Assembly (NCBI RefSeq): GCF_003387155.1
Contig: NZ_QUMT01000005.1
Span: 1-64,000 of the forward strand
DNA from: Roseateles depolymerans
Lineage (GTDB): Bacteria > Pseudomonadota > Gammaproteobacteria > Burkholderiales > Burkholderiaceae_C
Direction: 5' to 3'
Length of the DNA stretch: 64,000 bases
The position numbers and the translations under genes are program-made. Of this stretch, positions 1 to 10,977 are shown piece after piece; position 1 is the first letter of the stretch; the number at the start of each line of letters is the position of its first letter. The notes under the pieces were generated by a model that was given only the letters and a program-made list of their open reading frames with translations, did no database searches and was not told where the DNA came from.

Positions 1-100
1 TCGTGTAATCGCGCTGCGTTCTCTTCACCCTCGTATCCATCAATCTCGCCCTTTTAGCGAGTCCGAGGTGTCAACGTGGGGCAGGACGGGTCACGCCCAC

Positions 101-131
101 AAAAAAAGCCGACACAGCGTCGGCTTTTTTT
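101..131. terminator. bidirectional intrinsic terminator
   Basis: A 13-bp perfect stem (AAAAAAAGCCGAC against GTCGGCTTTTTTT) closes a 5-nt loop, with A and T runs on the two sides, so it can work in both directions. It lies 39 bases past the stop codon of the small minus-strand gene ending at 170 and probably ends that transcript. Bases 1-100 hold no gene I can support. Confidence 0.85.
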
Positions 132-169
132 GTTCGGAGCGCGCGAAACGCCAGCGGGGACTGAAGTCC

Positions 170-457
170 TCAGGCTGCGCGGAAGAGTTCGGGCGAAAAC
201 GCGTCGAGATCGTCCAGCACGGGGGCCTGACGATCGGGATGTCGAGACAGCGGATGGCGGGACAGCGACCGCACATTGGCCGCCGCAGGGGCGGACGGGG
301 CCGGGCCCTGCTTGCGCTGGGCGGCCAGAATGCGGTCGCTCAGCTCGGGTTTCTTCAGCACCTCTCGTGCGAAGTCGGCGGCCTGGCGAAGATCTGCATT
401 CGTCAGCTTGTGCGACTGCAGCTGCAGCAAACCGCCCGTGGTACGAACAAATGCCAT
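170..457 (-). CDS. small hypothetical protein (95 aa)
   Basis: I do not recognise this protein. The start ATG is preceded by GGAG at a good distance, and the gene ends just before a strong terminator, which supports it being real. The first 45 residues are mixed polar and hydrophobic and look helical; the C-terminal half is rich in Pro, Ala, Arg and Ser and probably disordered. There is no signal peptide or membrane segment. It starts 32 bases after the stop of the large metallophosphoesterase gene and is probably co-transcribed with it. Function unknown. Confidence 0.6.
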   Translation of the reverse strand: MAFVRTTGGLLQLQSHKLTNADLRQAADFAREVLKKPELSDRILAAQRKQGPAPSAPAAANVRSLSRHPLSRHPDRQAPVLDDLDAFSPELFRAA

Positions 458-489
458 AAAGCGCTCCGAAAGTGTTCAAAGTTTAGCAG

Positions 490-3396
490 TCAGGGCGCAT
501 TCGGCCAATCGCGGGCGGCGGTGGACGTTGAGGTTTCCGGACTTTCGGGCAGATAGTCCACCAGCAGGTGGGCGCACACCCACAGGACCTTGCCGAGGTC
601 CCGCCGGCGGGGGGTGGGGGCATCGCTGCCGTCGGCGAATTCCCCGTTCTCGAGATCGCTTCCAGACTCGAGCGGCTGTCCGGCCTCCTGAACGGCGTCA
701 TCGGTCAGGAACCCTTCCGCCAGGGCGCCATCGGCCAGCCACGACATCGGCCCCACCAGCTCCACCAGGCCGCTGTCCAGACGCTCGGACGACAGGGTCA
801 GCACGCCCACCGTGGTGTGGGGGCCCCAGTCCGGTGTCACCCCGGCGGAATAGGACGACAGGGGGAAGGCCAGCACATATTTCCAGCGGGTGGCCGGCAG
901 TGCGGCGCCGAAGTGGCCGGGCGAATCTTCGGAGTAGAGGTAGGCCGCCTCATGCGGGCTGCCGCTGAGCTGCGGATCGACATACATCACCGGCAGGGAC
1001 CGCTTGAAGGCGGCGCCGATCACCCCCTCGCCCAGCGGCACGACCAGCGGATGCTGCGGAACGACCTCGTCCTTGCCCGGGGCCAGCACGAGGGTCTGAA
1101 CCAGATCGTGGCGGGACTCGTCGTAGGTGAACATGGCGATCTCGACGTCGTCGAGCTCACGGCCGGCTGAACCGATGCTGTTGAGCACGTCCCGGAACTC
1201 GCTTTCCCAGGCGCGCAGCGGGCCCTCGTAGGCGGCCATGGTCTCGCGGCTGAGCAGCGTGCTGCGCATGGCCAGGGTCCGGCCGCGGATGCGGGTGGTG
1301 TCCTGCAGCGGCACGGCGGGCCGGAACGGCTCCACCCGCCAGCGCACGTCGTAGCGGTGGCCGACCATGGGATAGCTGACCCGCAGTTCCCACACATCCT
1401 CGCCGATCTGCGAGAGATGGCCCGACTCATGGGCGGTCAGTTCGGCGTCGTTGACCCATTCGCCTTCGGTGCCGTGTTCATGGAACTGCAGATGCTCATC
1501 CAGCGGCGTGGCGGGATAGGTGCTCCAGCGCATCACCTGCACGAAGGGCTTGAGCGGATATTGGCCCCCGGGCAGTTGCACCCGGAACACGAGTTGGCGC
1601 AGGGGCGCACGCACCACATAGGAGGTCACCTCCAGCTCGGCCAGCCGCACCCGAGGCCGACGGGCCTGACCGGCGGGTACCCGGGCCCGCTGCAGGGACT
1701 CGCGCTCGCAGGCGGCGATCGTCTCCCAGCGGGTGATGGCGTAGGTGTTGAAGCACTTGTAGCGGTAGCCGTAGTCCAGCGCGGGGCCGGTCAGCCGACG
1801 CCCGACATGGATGCCGGCCCGCACCCGCTGCACCGGTCCTTGCGGCCGGTTCACCCACTGATAACCGGCGCTCTTGGAGATCTCGCTGAGTTCAATCGTG
1901 TTGTGGGAAATGCGCCCCAGGGACACCGAGCACACCACCGGCACCACCTGCGTGGGCAGCGGCCGCTCGAACCAGTGCTGGCTGACGTCCTGCTGCACCA
2001 CGGCCACGCCGGTGGCATCGACGCCCACGGCATGGCGGACGGTATCGATCCACTGCCCCTGCCGCTCGGCCGCGCGTCGATGGACACGGGCCTTGTGCAT
2101 CTCGATGCCGTGGATCTCCTTCTTGCCGCGCGCGATCTCATGAACCGGCGCGCCGCCACCGGCGCCGAAATGGATGGAGCGGAACGACATACGACCGGTT
2201 TCCAGGATGTCGATCAGGTTGACTGAATTGCGCCCGGACTCCGAGTGGGTCACGCCGCCACTGCCGGCGGCCAGCACGGCGATCTCGCCTTCGGTGTGGT
2301 GGTCGATGGAATAGCCCAGTCGGCCGAAGGCGGCGTAGTGCTTGTGGCCGTGCAGGATCAGGTCCACATCGCATTTGTTCAGTTCCTTCAGCACCAGCCC
2401 TGCATTGCGCAGCACCAGGAAGGGTTCGAAGGAGGTCAGCCCTTCGGCGATGGAGGCTTCCGGGATGGGGAGCGGATGGTGATGCAACAGGGCGATGCGC
2501 GGCACGAAGGGCCGGGCGCCCTGGGCCTCACGCAGGTTCAGCATCAGGGCCTTGAGCTTGGTCACCTCGCGCGCATTCACATTGCCAGTGGCCAGGCGCA
2601 TGGAGTCATTGCTGTCCAGATAGACCAGCACCACCTCCTGCGGATCGTCGCTGCGCAGCAGCTCGATGCGATAGCCGCTCTCCTGCCGGGCGAGGAAGCG
2701 TTTGGCGGAGGTCCACCACTTGCGGGCGTAGAGCGCAGGCGTCATGCGCAGGCGCGTCAGACAGCGCACCGGCCAGGAGCTGCGCCGATAGGCCATGTAC
2801 GACGGCATGCCGGCGGGCAGCTCGAACGCGCCGGGCCCGAACACCGCGCCAAAGTTGGTTGAAAACGGACGGAACTTCAGATTGCCCCAGGGGCCGCAAT
2901 CGTGATTGCCGGGCACGCAGCGCAACTGCACCTGCCGGCTCGACCCCTCGCTGACGTTCAGGGCGGTCAGATGACCAATGAAGGCCTCGAACTCCTGCCG
3001 TGCAGCGGCCAGCATGAACAGGCCGCCATGGTCGACCAGGTCTCCGGTGCAGACCACCAGATCCGGCCGCTCCCGACGCGCCAGTTCCCCCACGTAGTTC
3101 CACACCGACTCATCGAAGTGGTTGCCGAAGTGGACATCGGACAAATGAAAGATCCGGAACGGACGCGCCGCCGACGAGGACCGGGGCGCCTCGGCATCCG
3201 CCGAGTCGTCACCGGGGCCTTGGGCGTCGCCCGGGCGCGGCGCCGCCCAACCGGGGTCAGCCGCGGGCCCGCCTGTAAGCCCGGCGACCCACCGCAGTCC
3301 GTCGCTGCCGCCGGCGGTGACCTCCGACGGCCGCGTCCGGGCCTGGACGGGTGCTTGTCCGTCCTGCCGCTCCGTCACGCCTTGATCCTGCGCCAT
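490..3396 (-). CDS. calcineurin-like metallophosphoesterase with C-terminal GAF-like domain (968 aa)
   Basis: All metal-binding blocks of the calcineurin-like phosphoesterase fold are present in order: SDVH (86-89), GDLVD (118-122), GNHD (163-166), LLHHHP (about 303-308) and HGHKH (349-353), so a two-metal phosphohydrolase is expected. A middle region of about 300 residues matches nothing I know. Residues of about 720-900 resemble a GAF sensor domain, including a stretch around VGVLTLSSE. The first 75 residues are low-complexity and probably disordered. I chose the ATG at 3396 because GGGAAGAG lies just upstream; the reading frame stays open further 5' without a better start. No signal peptide, so probably cytoplasmic. 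The substrate is unknown; a regulated nucleotide or phosphoester hydrolase is an inference. Confidence 0.8.
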   Translation of the reverse strand: MAQDQGVTERQDGQAPVQARTRPSEVTAGGSDGLRWVAGLTGGPAADPGWAAPRPGDAQGPGDDSADAEAPRSSSAARPFRIFHLSDVHFGNHFDESVWNYVGELARRERPDLVVCTGDLVDHGGLFMLAAARQEFEAFIGHLTALNVSEGSSRQVQLRCVPGNHDCGPWGNLKFRPFSTNFGAVFGPGAFELPAGMPSYMAYRRSSWPVRCLTRLRMTPALYARKWWTSAKRFLARQESGYRIELLRSDDPQEVVLVYLDSNDSMRLATGNVNAREVTKLKALMLNLREAQGARPFVPRIALLHHHPLPIPEASIAEGLTSFEPFLVLRNAGLVLKELNKCDVDLILHGHKHYAAFGRLGYSIDHHTEGEIAVLAAGSGGVTHSESGRNSVNLIDILETGRMSFRSIHFGAGGGAPVHEIARGKKEIHGIEMHKARVHRRAAERQGQWIDTVRHAVGVDATGVAVVQQDVSQHWFERPLPTQVVPVVCSVSLGRISHNTIELSEISKSAGYQWVNRPQGPVQRVRAGIHVGRRLTGPALDYGYRYKCFNTYAITRWETIAACERESLQRARVPAGQARRPRVRLAELEVTSYVVRAPLRQLVFRVQLPGGQYPLKPFVQVMRWSTYPATPLDEHLQFHEHGTEGEWVNDAELTAHESGHLSQIGEDVWELRVSYPMVGHRYDVRWRVEPFRPAVPLQDTTRIRGRTLAMRSTLLSRETMAAYEGPLRAWESEFRDVLNSIGSAGRELDDVEIAMFTYDESRHDLVQTLVLAPGKDEVVPQHPLVVPLGEGVIGAAFKRSLPVMYVDPQLSGSPHEAAYLYSEDSPGHFGAALPATRWKYVLAFPLSSYSAGVTPDWGPHTTVGVLTLSSERLDSGLVELVGPMSWLADGALAEGFLTDDAVQEAGQPLESGSDLENGEFADGSDAPTPRRRDLGKVLWVCAHLLVDYLPESPETSTSTAARDWPNAP

Positions 3397-3625
3397 GATG
3401 TCTCTTCCCTGATGTTCTTGACGGTGTCCAACCGGTCCACCGGCCTCGCGGTTTTCACTTGACCACTGGACCCCTACGGACCGGTAGTCCCGGTTCTTCT
3501 GGGGTGGTTCCCGTGGCAGCGCTAAAAACTGCGGGGTTGAGTCATTGTGCGCGACTGGTGGCTCACTTCGTGATCCAGGTCCCGAACATCGTCCTCTCGA
3601 GCACCGCGCCCACGCAGAAAGCAAC

Positions 3626-3646
3626 AAAGGCGCCCGAGGGCGCCTT
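3626..3646 (-). terminator. terminator of ppa
   Basis: A 9-bp stem (AAAGGCGCC / GGCGCCTTT) with a short loop follows the ppa stop codon on the minus strand and is followed by a T-rich tract. It separates ppa from the downstream metallophosphoesterase gene, so the two are probably transcribed separately. Confidence 0.75.
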
Positions 3647-3682
3647 TGCAGGGGGTCAGACGGATGCTGACCGGGGGAACGC

Positions 3683-4222
3683 TCAGCCTTGCTGGGCCTT
3701 GGCGTAATTGGCAATGCCGTTGGTGATTTCGGCCTTGGCTTCTTCGGGGCCCTTCCAGCCCTTGACCTTGACCCACTTGCCGGCTTCCAGGTCCTTGTAG
3801 TGCTCGAAGAAATGCTGGATGGCCTTCAGGCGCATCTGGTTGATGTCTTCGGGCTTGGTCCAGTGCTCGTAGATCGGGAGGATCTTGGTGGTGGGCACGG
3901 CCAGGAGCTTGGCGTCGCCGCCGGCTTCGTCGTCCATGTCCAGCATGCCGATGGCGCGGCAGGTCACCACGACGCCGGGGGTCAGCGGGAAGGGCGTGAT
4001 CACCAGCACGTCGACCGGGTCGCCGTCGTCGGCGAGGGTCTGGGGCACGTAGCCGTAGTTGCACGGGTAGTGCATGGCCGTGGTCATGAAGCGGTCGACG
4101 AACAGGGCGCCGCTTTCCTTATCGACCTCGTACTTGATCGGATCGGCGTTCATCGGGATTTCGATGACGACGTTGAACTGTTCGGGGGCCTTGGGGCCCG
4201 GGGTGACTTTGTGCAGGCTCAT
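3683..4222 (-). CDS. ppa: inorganic pyrophosphatase, soluble family I
   Basis: Hydrolyses cytoplasmic pyrophosphate to two phosphates, pulling biosynthetic reactions forward. The 179-residue length is typical of bacterial family I enzymes. The signature DDGDPVDVL carries the metal-binding aspartates; YEVDKESG and the preceding IEIP match the conserved N-terminal active-site strands. The start [10 protein letters not shown] fits the family N-terminus; the frame stays open upstream through the repeat region but that part has no pyrophosphatase similarity. It is divergent from hppA, the membrane enzyme for the same substrate, with a structured repeat between them. Confidence 0.97.
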   Translation of the reverse strand: MSLHKVTPGPKAPEQFNVVIEIPMNADPIKYEVDKESGALFVDRFMTTAMHYPCNYGYVPQTLADDGDPVDVLVITPFPLTPGVVVTCRAIGMLDMDDEAGGDAKLLAVPTTKILPIYEHWTKPEDINQMRLKAIQHFFEHYKDLEAGKWVKVKGWKGPEEAKAEITNGIANYAKAQQG

Positions 4223-4365
4223 GATGGTTGGACAGCTGACGAATGGGGTAACCCCTGATTCTAGAGGCACTCTCTGACGCCTCCCTGGCTCCTCTCGCCA
4301 CTGCCCGCGCTCGCCACAGCCACAGCCATGGCCACGGCCTTCCTTCGCACCCAGCGAGCGTGGGA

Positions 4366-4562
4366 GGCAACGCTGCGGTGGCGGCCTGCCCCGGCCCCTG
4401 TCCCCGTAAGTCAAGGAAGGAATGGCCGGCGGAGCCGGACAGGAGGGACTGAGCTGGGACTTAAACAGTCCAGTGGACTGTTTATGCCTAGCGAAGGACA
4501 GGGCCACTGGCTCTGGCATGGAGGGGACAGGGGCCGGGGCAGGCCGGCACTGCAGCGTTGCC
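4366..4562 (+). repeat. structured repeat, copy 1 (core with covarying inverted-repeat arms)
   Basis: The left arm 4366-4405 and right arm 4523-4562 are inverted repeats of 40 nt with two mismatches. The 117-nt core between them begins with GTAAGT and ends with ATGGA, each directly touching an arm. Inside are three hairpins: CCGGC/GCCGG (about 4425-4437), AAACAGTCC/GGACTGTTT (4463-4483) and a weaker CAGGGCC/GGCTCTG stem with one G-T pair (about 4499-4515). The core is clearly related to the core at 61445-61555, but the arms are unrelated in sequence. It lies between the divergent genes ppa and hppA. Confidence 0.85.
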
Positions 4563-4874
4563 TGGCTCGGTCCAGGCAAGAACTGGACCGCCCGAGAGCC
4601 CCCAATCGCGAGGGGCGCCATGGCAGATGGACAGCGAGCGGTGCCTCGCCTGCGGCAGGCATTGCCGTGCTCGGCCTTCTCAGGGAAGAAGGAGAGAACC
4701 GCATTGCCACACACTGCCCCCTGCAAGCCCTGACACCCCCTTGTCCCCTCCACTGGTAAACGCCTACCCCGAACCGCCCCGCCGGATTTAGCATCGATTC
4801 ACGGCCTGTATGTGTGCTTGCGCGCAGGACCGGCGCTGTGGGCATCAGGGCGTCTCACAACAAGGAGACAACAC
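4563..4874. other. hppA upstream region, no gene seen
   Basis: There is no supportable gene here. The segment holds one small hairpin, GGTCCAG/CTGGACC (4569-4589), directly beside the repeat, and ends with the AAGGAGA ribosome-binding site of hppA at about 4862-4868. The hppA promoter should be in this stretch, but I see no convincing -35/-10 pair. Confidence 0.5.
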
Positions 4875-7100
<2,226 letters not shown>

Positions 7101-7360
7101 AAAGTGTCGGCGGTGGGTGGCCCGGTGGTGGCCCATCCGCCACGTCCGCCGCCGCCGGCCCGCGCCACCCGTCTACCGCCACGTTCCGCCGCTGCCTCCC
7201 TCGCTTGCACATCCCGGCCAGCGGCCCCATGAACCGCCCATGCGCGACAGAACGCCAAGAAATACCGCCCCCGGACGGCCACTTCGGGCTTTGACCCGAG
7301 GGCCTGGCACGGCAGAATCAGGCACACTCCACCAAAGAATCTTCAGGGACGCTTGCCACC

Positions 7361-8218
7361 ATGACCAGCCAGGCCATCACGCCTCGCGAACTCGACGCTC
7401 GTCGCGAGGCGCTGGCGGAGCTTCAGCGCCAACTGGCTGACGAGGAACAGGCCTATGCAACCACCCGCCGGTGGCTGCAGGCCTTCATCGACCGGTACGT
7501 GGCCGCCCTGGGTCCGCTCTACATGGAGCTGGACTCCCTCGAATCCCAGCTCTACTGCGCCATGCGCTACCTGCATGACGCGCTGAGCCGCAATGGCGTG
7601 GACACCCGCCCCCCCGAACCTCCCCGCGCCACCGGCACACCGCTGCTGCCGCAACTGCCCCCGGGCGCTCCGCTGCCGCCGCAGCCGGAGGGCGGGCTGG
7701 TGCAGGTGGGCCCTCCGCCGCTCAAGACGCTCTACCGCCGCGCCGCCATGCGCCTGCATCCGGACCTGGCGCCGGATGACCAGGAGCGACGCATCCGCGA
7801 GCAGAAGATGGTGGAAGTGAACGAAGCCTATGCCGCGTCCGACCGGCCCCGGCTGGAACAGTTGCTGCTGGCGGCCGGCGAGAGTGCGTTCAAGGTCAAG
7901 GGCGGTGATGCGGATGCGGTGCTGTCCTGGCTGCGTCATGCCGAGCGCAGCGTCCAGGGTCGCCTGCGGGTGGTGCAGGCGCATACCGCGCTGCTGGTCA
8001 ATCACCAGATGCATCAGCTCGGCCAGGCGATCGAGCGCGCCGAGCGAAAAGGCCTGCAGCCGCTGACCATCATGGCCAACCGACTGCGGGCACAGATCAC
8101 CGAGCGCCGTCAGGAGCTCTACATCGGCCAGCGCCTGCAGCCCGAGTCGGGCATGGCCGAGGCCTTCCTGCGGCAGCGTCAGCAGCGCATGGGGGGCGGG
8201 ATCGCGGCTTCGTTCTGA
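7361..8218 (+). CDS. J-domain (DnaJ-like) protein, 285 aa
   Basis: Residues of about 120-155 form a recognisable J-domain, with LYRRAAMRLHPDLAPDD containing the HPD motif needed to stimulate a DnaK ATPase, and VNEAYAA as the last helix. The N-terminal 70 residues and the C-terminal 110 residues are charged helices, likely coiled coil; a Pro-rich linker precedes the J-domain. No Cys-rich zinc domain is present, so this is a specialised J-protein rather than DnaJ itself. A probable role is to recruit DnaK to a specific client; the client is unknown. Upstream bases 7101-7360 show no gene. Confidence 0.8.
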   Translation: MTSQAITPRELDARREALAELQRQLADEEQAYATTRRWLQAFIDRYVAALGPLYMELDSLESQLYCAMRYLHDALSRNGVDTRPPEPPRATGTPLLPQLPPGAPLPPQPEGGLVQVGPPPLKTLYRRAAMRLHPDLAPDDQERRIREQKMVEVNEAYAASDRPRLEQLLLAAGESAFKVKGGDADAVLSWLRHAERSVQGRLRVVQAHTALLVNHQMHQLGQAIERAERKGLQPLTIMANRLRAQITERRQELYIGQRLQPESGMAEAFLRQRQQRMGGGIAASF

Positions 8219-8252
8219 AGCCTGCAGTCTCCATTGGACGTCAGGCGCCTGC

Positions 8253-8930
8253 TCAGGCTTTGCCTGTCGACGGGCTCAGGGACGCCGCCCAAGCCAGCAT
8301 TTCCACACCCAATCGATCCAGCACCTGCGCCATTGCACGGGCACCGCCCTCTGCATCGCCGCCGGCCGGCGCACTGGCTTCGAACAGTCGCCGCTGGCGG
8401 CCCGTCGAGGCGCCCACGCGCAGCGTCACCTCGCTCTGGGTGGGGCTGGAGAACCGCTGCAGGCAGTCCTCCACCTCCACCAGAATCGCAACCGCAGGCA
8501 AGGGTTCCGCGCCGGTTGCGAGCACCGCGCGGGCATTGAGCTGCTTGAGCCGGTCGCCCAGCAGGGTGGACAGGGGCGCCGCCCAGCGGCTGTCGCGGTA
8601 GCTGCGTCGGGTGAAGGGGTCGGTATCGTCCATGCGGTATGCGATGGCGGTGCCGCGGGCGAGCTCCGACGTCGACACGGCCTGGATGTCCACCCGGCGC
8701 GGCAGGATCGTGCCGGCAGGCCAGACGGGTGCCGGCCCCAGGTCCAGTTGACGGACCGGCGCCGGGCGACTGCCACAGGCCGCCAGCAGCGGCGCGGCTG
8801 CCCCCAGCACCAGGCCACCGAGGATCACGCGGCGCCGCGGTAAACCCGCGAAGTGAGCGTCGGCCTCCGACCGGGTGGTCTGCGGCCCGGACACTGAATG
8901 GAGCATGGAAGCAAGGCGGGATTCAGCCAT
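8253..8930 (-). CDS. ABC-type transport auxiliary lipoprotein of the MCE system
   Basis: The protein has a signal sequence with three arginines (PRRRV) followed by a hydrophobic stretch ending in the lipobox LLAAC, so it should be lipid-anchored and periplasmic. The mature part resembles the PqiC/ABC auxiliary lipoprotein family that accompanies MCE proteins, with an alpha/beta pattern and the block VAILVEVEDCLQRF. It is the last gene of the mlaE-F-D operon. The start is uncertain: an ATG at 9065 overlaps the mlaD stop as ATGA but would add an unlikely Cys-rich leader and has its Shine-Dalgarno too close; ATGs at 8930 and 8906 lack clear ribosome sites. I used 8930. Confidence 0.75.
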   Translation of the reverse strand: MAESRLASMLHSVSGPQTTRSEADAHFAGLPRRRVILGGLVLGAAAPLLAACGSRPAPVRQLDLGPAPVWPAGTILPRRVDIQAVSTSELARGTAIAYRMDDTDPFTRRSYRDSRWAAPLSTLLGDRLKQLNARAVLATGAEPLPAVAILVEVEDCLQRFSSPTQSEVTLRVGASTGRQRRLFEASAPAGGDAEGGARAMAQVLDRLGVEMLAWAASLSPSTGKA

Positions 8931-9061
8931 GGCAGGATGCGTAGCGTTGCGCGGCAGGCGCCGCGGCGTTGGACAAGCGGTTGACCCGACCTCCAGCAGG
9001 AGCTCGTGCGGGATACCGTGCATGGATGAGCAAGCTGACGATCGACAAGGCACGCATCGAC

Positions 9062-10027
9062 TCATTTCTCCTTGCGCTCAGGCTGGAAGCCCGCTTCTCC
9101 AGGCCCGGCCGGTCCCGGCTGCGGACCGAGCAACAGACTCTGCGGCTGATCCGCCAGCCCTTGCGCGGCACGCTCCAGCGTCCGCGCCGCCCGGGAGAGC
9201 TCTTCCAGCAGCGCATGCTCACGCGGCCGCTCACCACTGCCGACCAGCGACAGCTCGATGCGCTTGATCGACGCCTGCAACTGCGCCGCTGCATCGCCGA
9301 TCTTCTCGATCTCCGCCGCACGTGCCTTGTAGGCGTCCACCATGTCGCCGCCCTTGACGGCCAGTTGGTCCACCTGCCCCAGCGTCTTCTGCCCGGCGAC
9401 CACCAGGCCATCGGCATTCTTCACCAGCGAAGGCAGCGCCTGCGCCGTCGGATGCATTTCATTCACCAGCTGGTTCAGCCCCGCCGACGCTTCCTTGAGC
9501 TGCGCCAGGGTCTGGCTGAACTGCTGCTGATTGGCATCGCTCAGCACCAAGTTGATGCGTTTCATCGTGTCCAGCGCATTGGCCGCCAGCTTGGGGCCGA
9601 TGTCGGTGAGCTGGTCCAGGATGGACGGCGCCAGCGGAATGCGCCGGGTCTGGATGACGTTCTGCTCCGGTGGCACCGACGGTTCCCCGTCATTGAGGTC
9701 AATGAAGGACAGCCCGGTGATGCCCTGGTAGCCCAGCTTCGCGACCGTGCCGGGGGCGATCGGTGCCGTGGCGTCCACCTCGATGTCCACCAGGATCTGC
9801 CGCGCCTCGGCCGGGTCGAAGCGGATGCCGCCCACCTTGCCGATCACCACGCCGCGCAGTTTCACCGGTGCCTTCACATTCAGACCCGGCACACCGGAGC
9901 GGGACACCACGGTGAAGGCCTGGGTCTCGCCCCGGTCGTCGCGGAACCACAGCACCACCACGATCAGTGCCGCGCTGAGCAGGAGCACGAACAGGCCGGT
10001 GGCCAGGGCGTGGGCTTTGTTTTCCAT
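9062..10027 (-). CDS. mlaD: MCE-domain (MlaD-like) lipid-binding protein
   Basis: One N-terminal membrane anchor (residues about 8-27) is followed by a single MCE domain of about 90 residues (from TVVSRSGVPGLNVKAPVKLRG, broken here as VVSRSGVPGLNVKAPV, to TGLSFIDLN). The long helical C-terminus of about 200 residues is longer than in E. coli MlaD and probably forms part of a periplasmic lipid tunnel. It should sit in the inner membrane as the substrate-handling subunit of the ABC transporter encoded directly upstream. The tail ends in a charged Pro/Glu-rich stretch. Spacing to the upstream mlaF gene is 65 bases. Confidence 0.9.
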   Translation of the reverse strand: MENKAHALATGLFVLLLSAALIVVVLWFRDDRGETQAFTVVSRSGVPGLNVKAPVKLRGVVIGKVGGIRFDPAEARQILVDIEVDATAPIAPGTVAKLGYQGITGLSFIDLNDGEPSVPPEQNVIQTRRIPLAPSILDQLTDIGPKLAANALDTMKRINLVLSDANQQQFSQTLAQLKEASAGLNQLVNEMHPTAQALPSLVKNADGLVVAGQKTLGQVDQLAVKGGDMVDAYKARAAEIEKIGDAAAQLQASIKRIELSLVGSGERPREHALLEELSRAARTLERAAQGLADQPQSLLLGPQPGPAGPGEAGFQPERKEK

Positions 10028-10092
10028 GAGATCGGTCGGGTCCTCTGGGCGTTCGGTGGGAAGGTGGGAAGGGGGTGGTGACGACCCTCCCC

Positions 10093-10977
10093 TCAGGCGG
10101 GTTGCGGGTCGTCCTGATGAGACAGCGCATCGCGGTAGCTGCGCAGGCTTTCCTCCGCGCAGCGCTGCACATGCCCCAGGAAGAAATTGCGAATGAACGG
10201 ATGCTGCATCTGGACGACCTGCTCCAGCGGCCCATGCGCGATCAGGTGCTGGTCCGCCAGCACGGCGATGCGGTCGACCAGCGCGAACAGCGTGTCCACA
10301 TCATGGGTGACCATCACCACCGTCAGGTCCATCTCGCGCTTGAGGCTTTCGATCAGCTGCACAAAACGCTTGGAGCTGGCGGGGTCCAGGCCGGCGGTGG
10401 GTTCATCGAGAAACAGCAGTTGCGGATCCATGATCAGGGCCCGCGCCAGCGACACCCGCTTGATCATGCCGCCGGACAATTCGGCCGGCATCTTGGCGCC
10501 GTCTTCCGGCTTGAGCCCCACCTGCACCAGCTTTTGCATCACCAGCTCGGCAATCAGGTCCTTGGGCAGCGACTTGAGCTCCCGCAGCGGCAGCGCGATG
10601 TTGTCGAAGACGGTCAGCGCGGAAAACAGCGCCCCCTGCTGGAACAGCACGCCCCAGCGGTGACGCACCCGGGCCAGGTCAGAGGCCTCACAGTTGCCCA
10701 GCCGCTGGCCCAGCACCAGCACTTCGCCTTCGCTGGGGCGCTCCAGGCCCAGCATCAGCCGCAGCAGCGTCGTCTTGCCACTGCCGGAGCCGCCGATGAT
10801 GCCCAGCACCTCGCCGGCCTTCACATCCAGGCTGATGTCCTTGTGGATGCGAACGCCGCCCAGCACGGTGCCGACATGACGCACCGAGATCACAGGCGCT
10901 GGCGCTTCCGAGGCGACAGAGGCAGCGACGGCCGGAGCCGCGCCGCTCCCACGAACGTCTTCACAGGTGCCACTCAT
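10093..10977 (-). CDS. mlaF: ABC transporter ATPase of the MCE lipid transport system
   Basis: Walker A (GGSGSGKTT), the signature LSGGM and Walker B (LLFLDEPTAGLDP) are all intact, followed by a His-switch in VTHDVD. The C-terminal extension of about 30 residues after the nucleotide-binding domain is as in MlaF. An Ala-rich N-terminal leader of about 30 residues precedes the first strand. The start codon overlaps the mlaE stop as ATGA, so the two are translationally coupled. It should power movement of phospholipid between the membranes with MlaE and MlaD. Confidence 0.93.
   Translation of the reverse strand: MSGTCEDVRGSGAAPAVAASVASEAPAPVISVRHVGTVLGGVRIHKDISLDVKAGEVLGIIGGSGSGKTTLLRLMLGLERPSEGEVLVLGQRLGNCEASDLARVRHRWGVLFQQGALFSALTVFDNIALPLRELKSLPKDLIAELVMQKLVQVGLKPEDGAKMPAELSGGMIKRVSLARALIMDPQLLFLDEPTAGLDPASSKRFVQLIESLKREMDLTVVMVTHDVDTLFALVDRIAVLADQHLIAHGPLEQVVQMQHPFIRNFFLGHVQRCAEESLRSYRDALSHQDDPQPA

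Noticed and set aside
4223-4753. N-terminal extension of ppa through the repeat region
   Set aside because: Translated repeat sequence only; the family start is at 4222, and the same peptide pattern (ARHKQS) also appears in the frames at 61418-61582 because the DNA is repeated.
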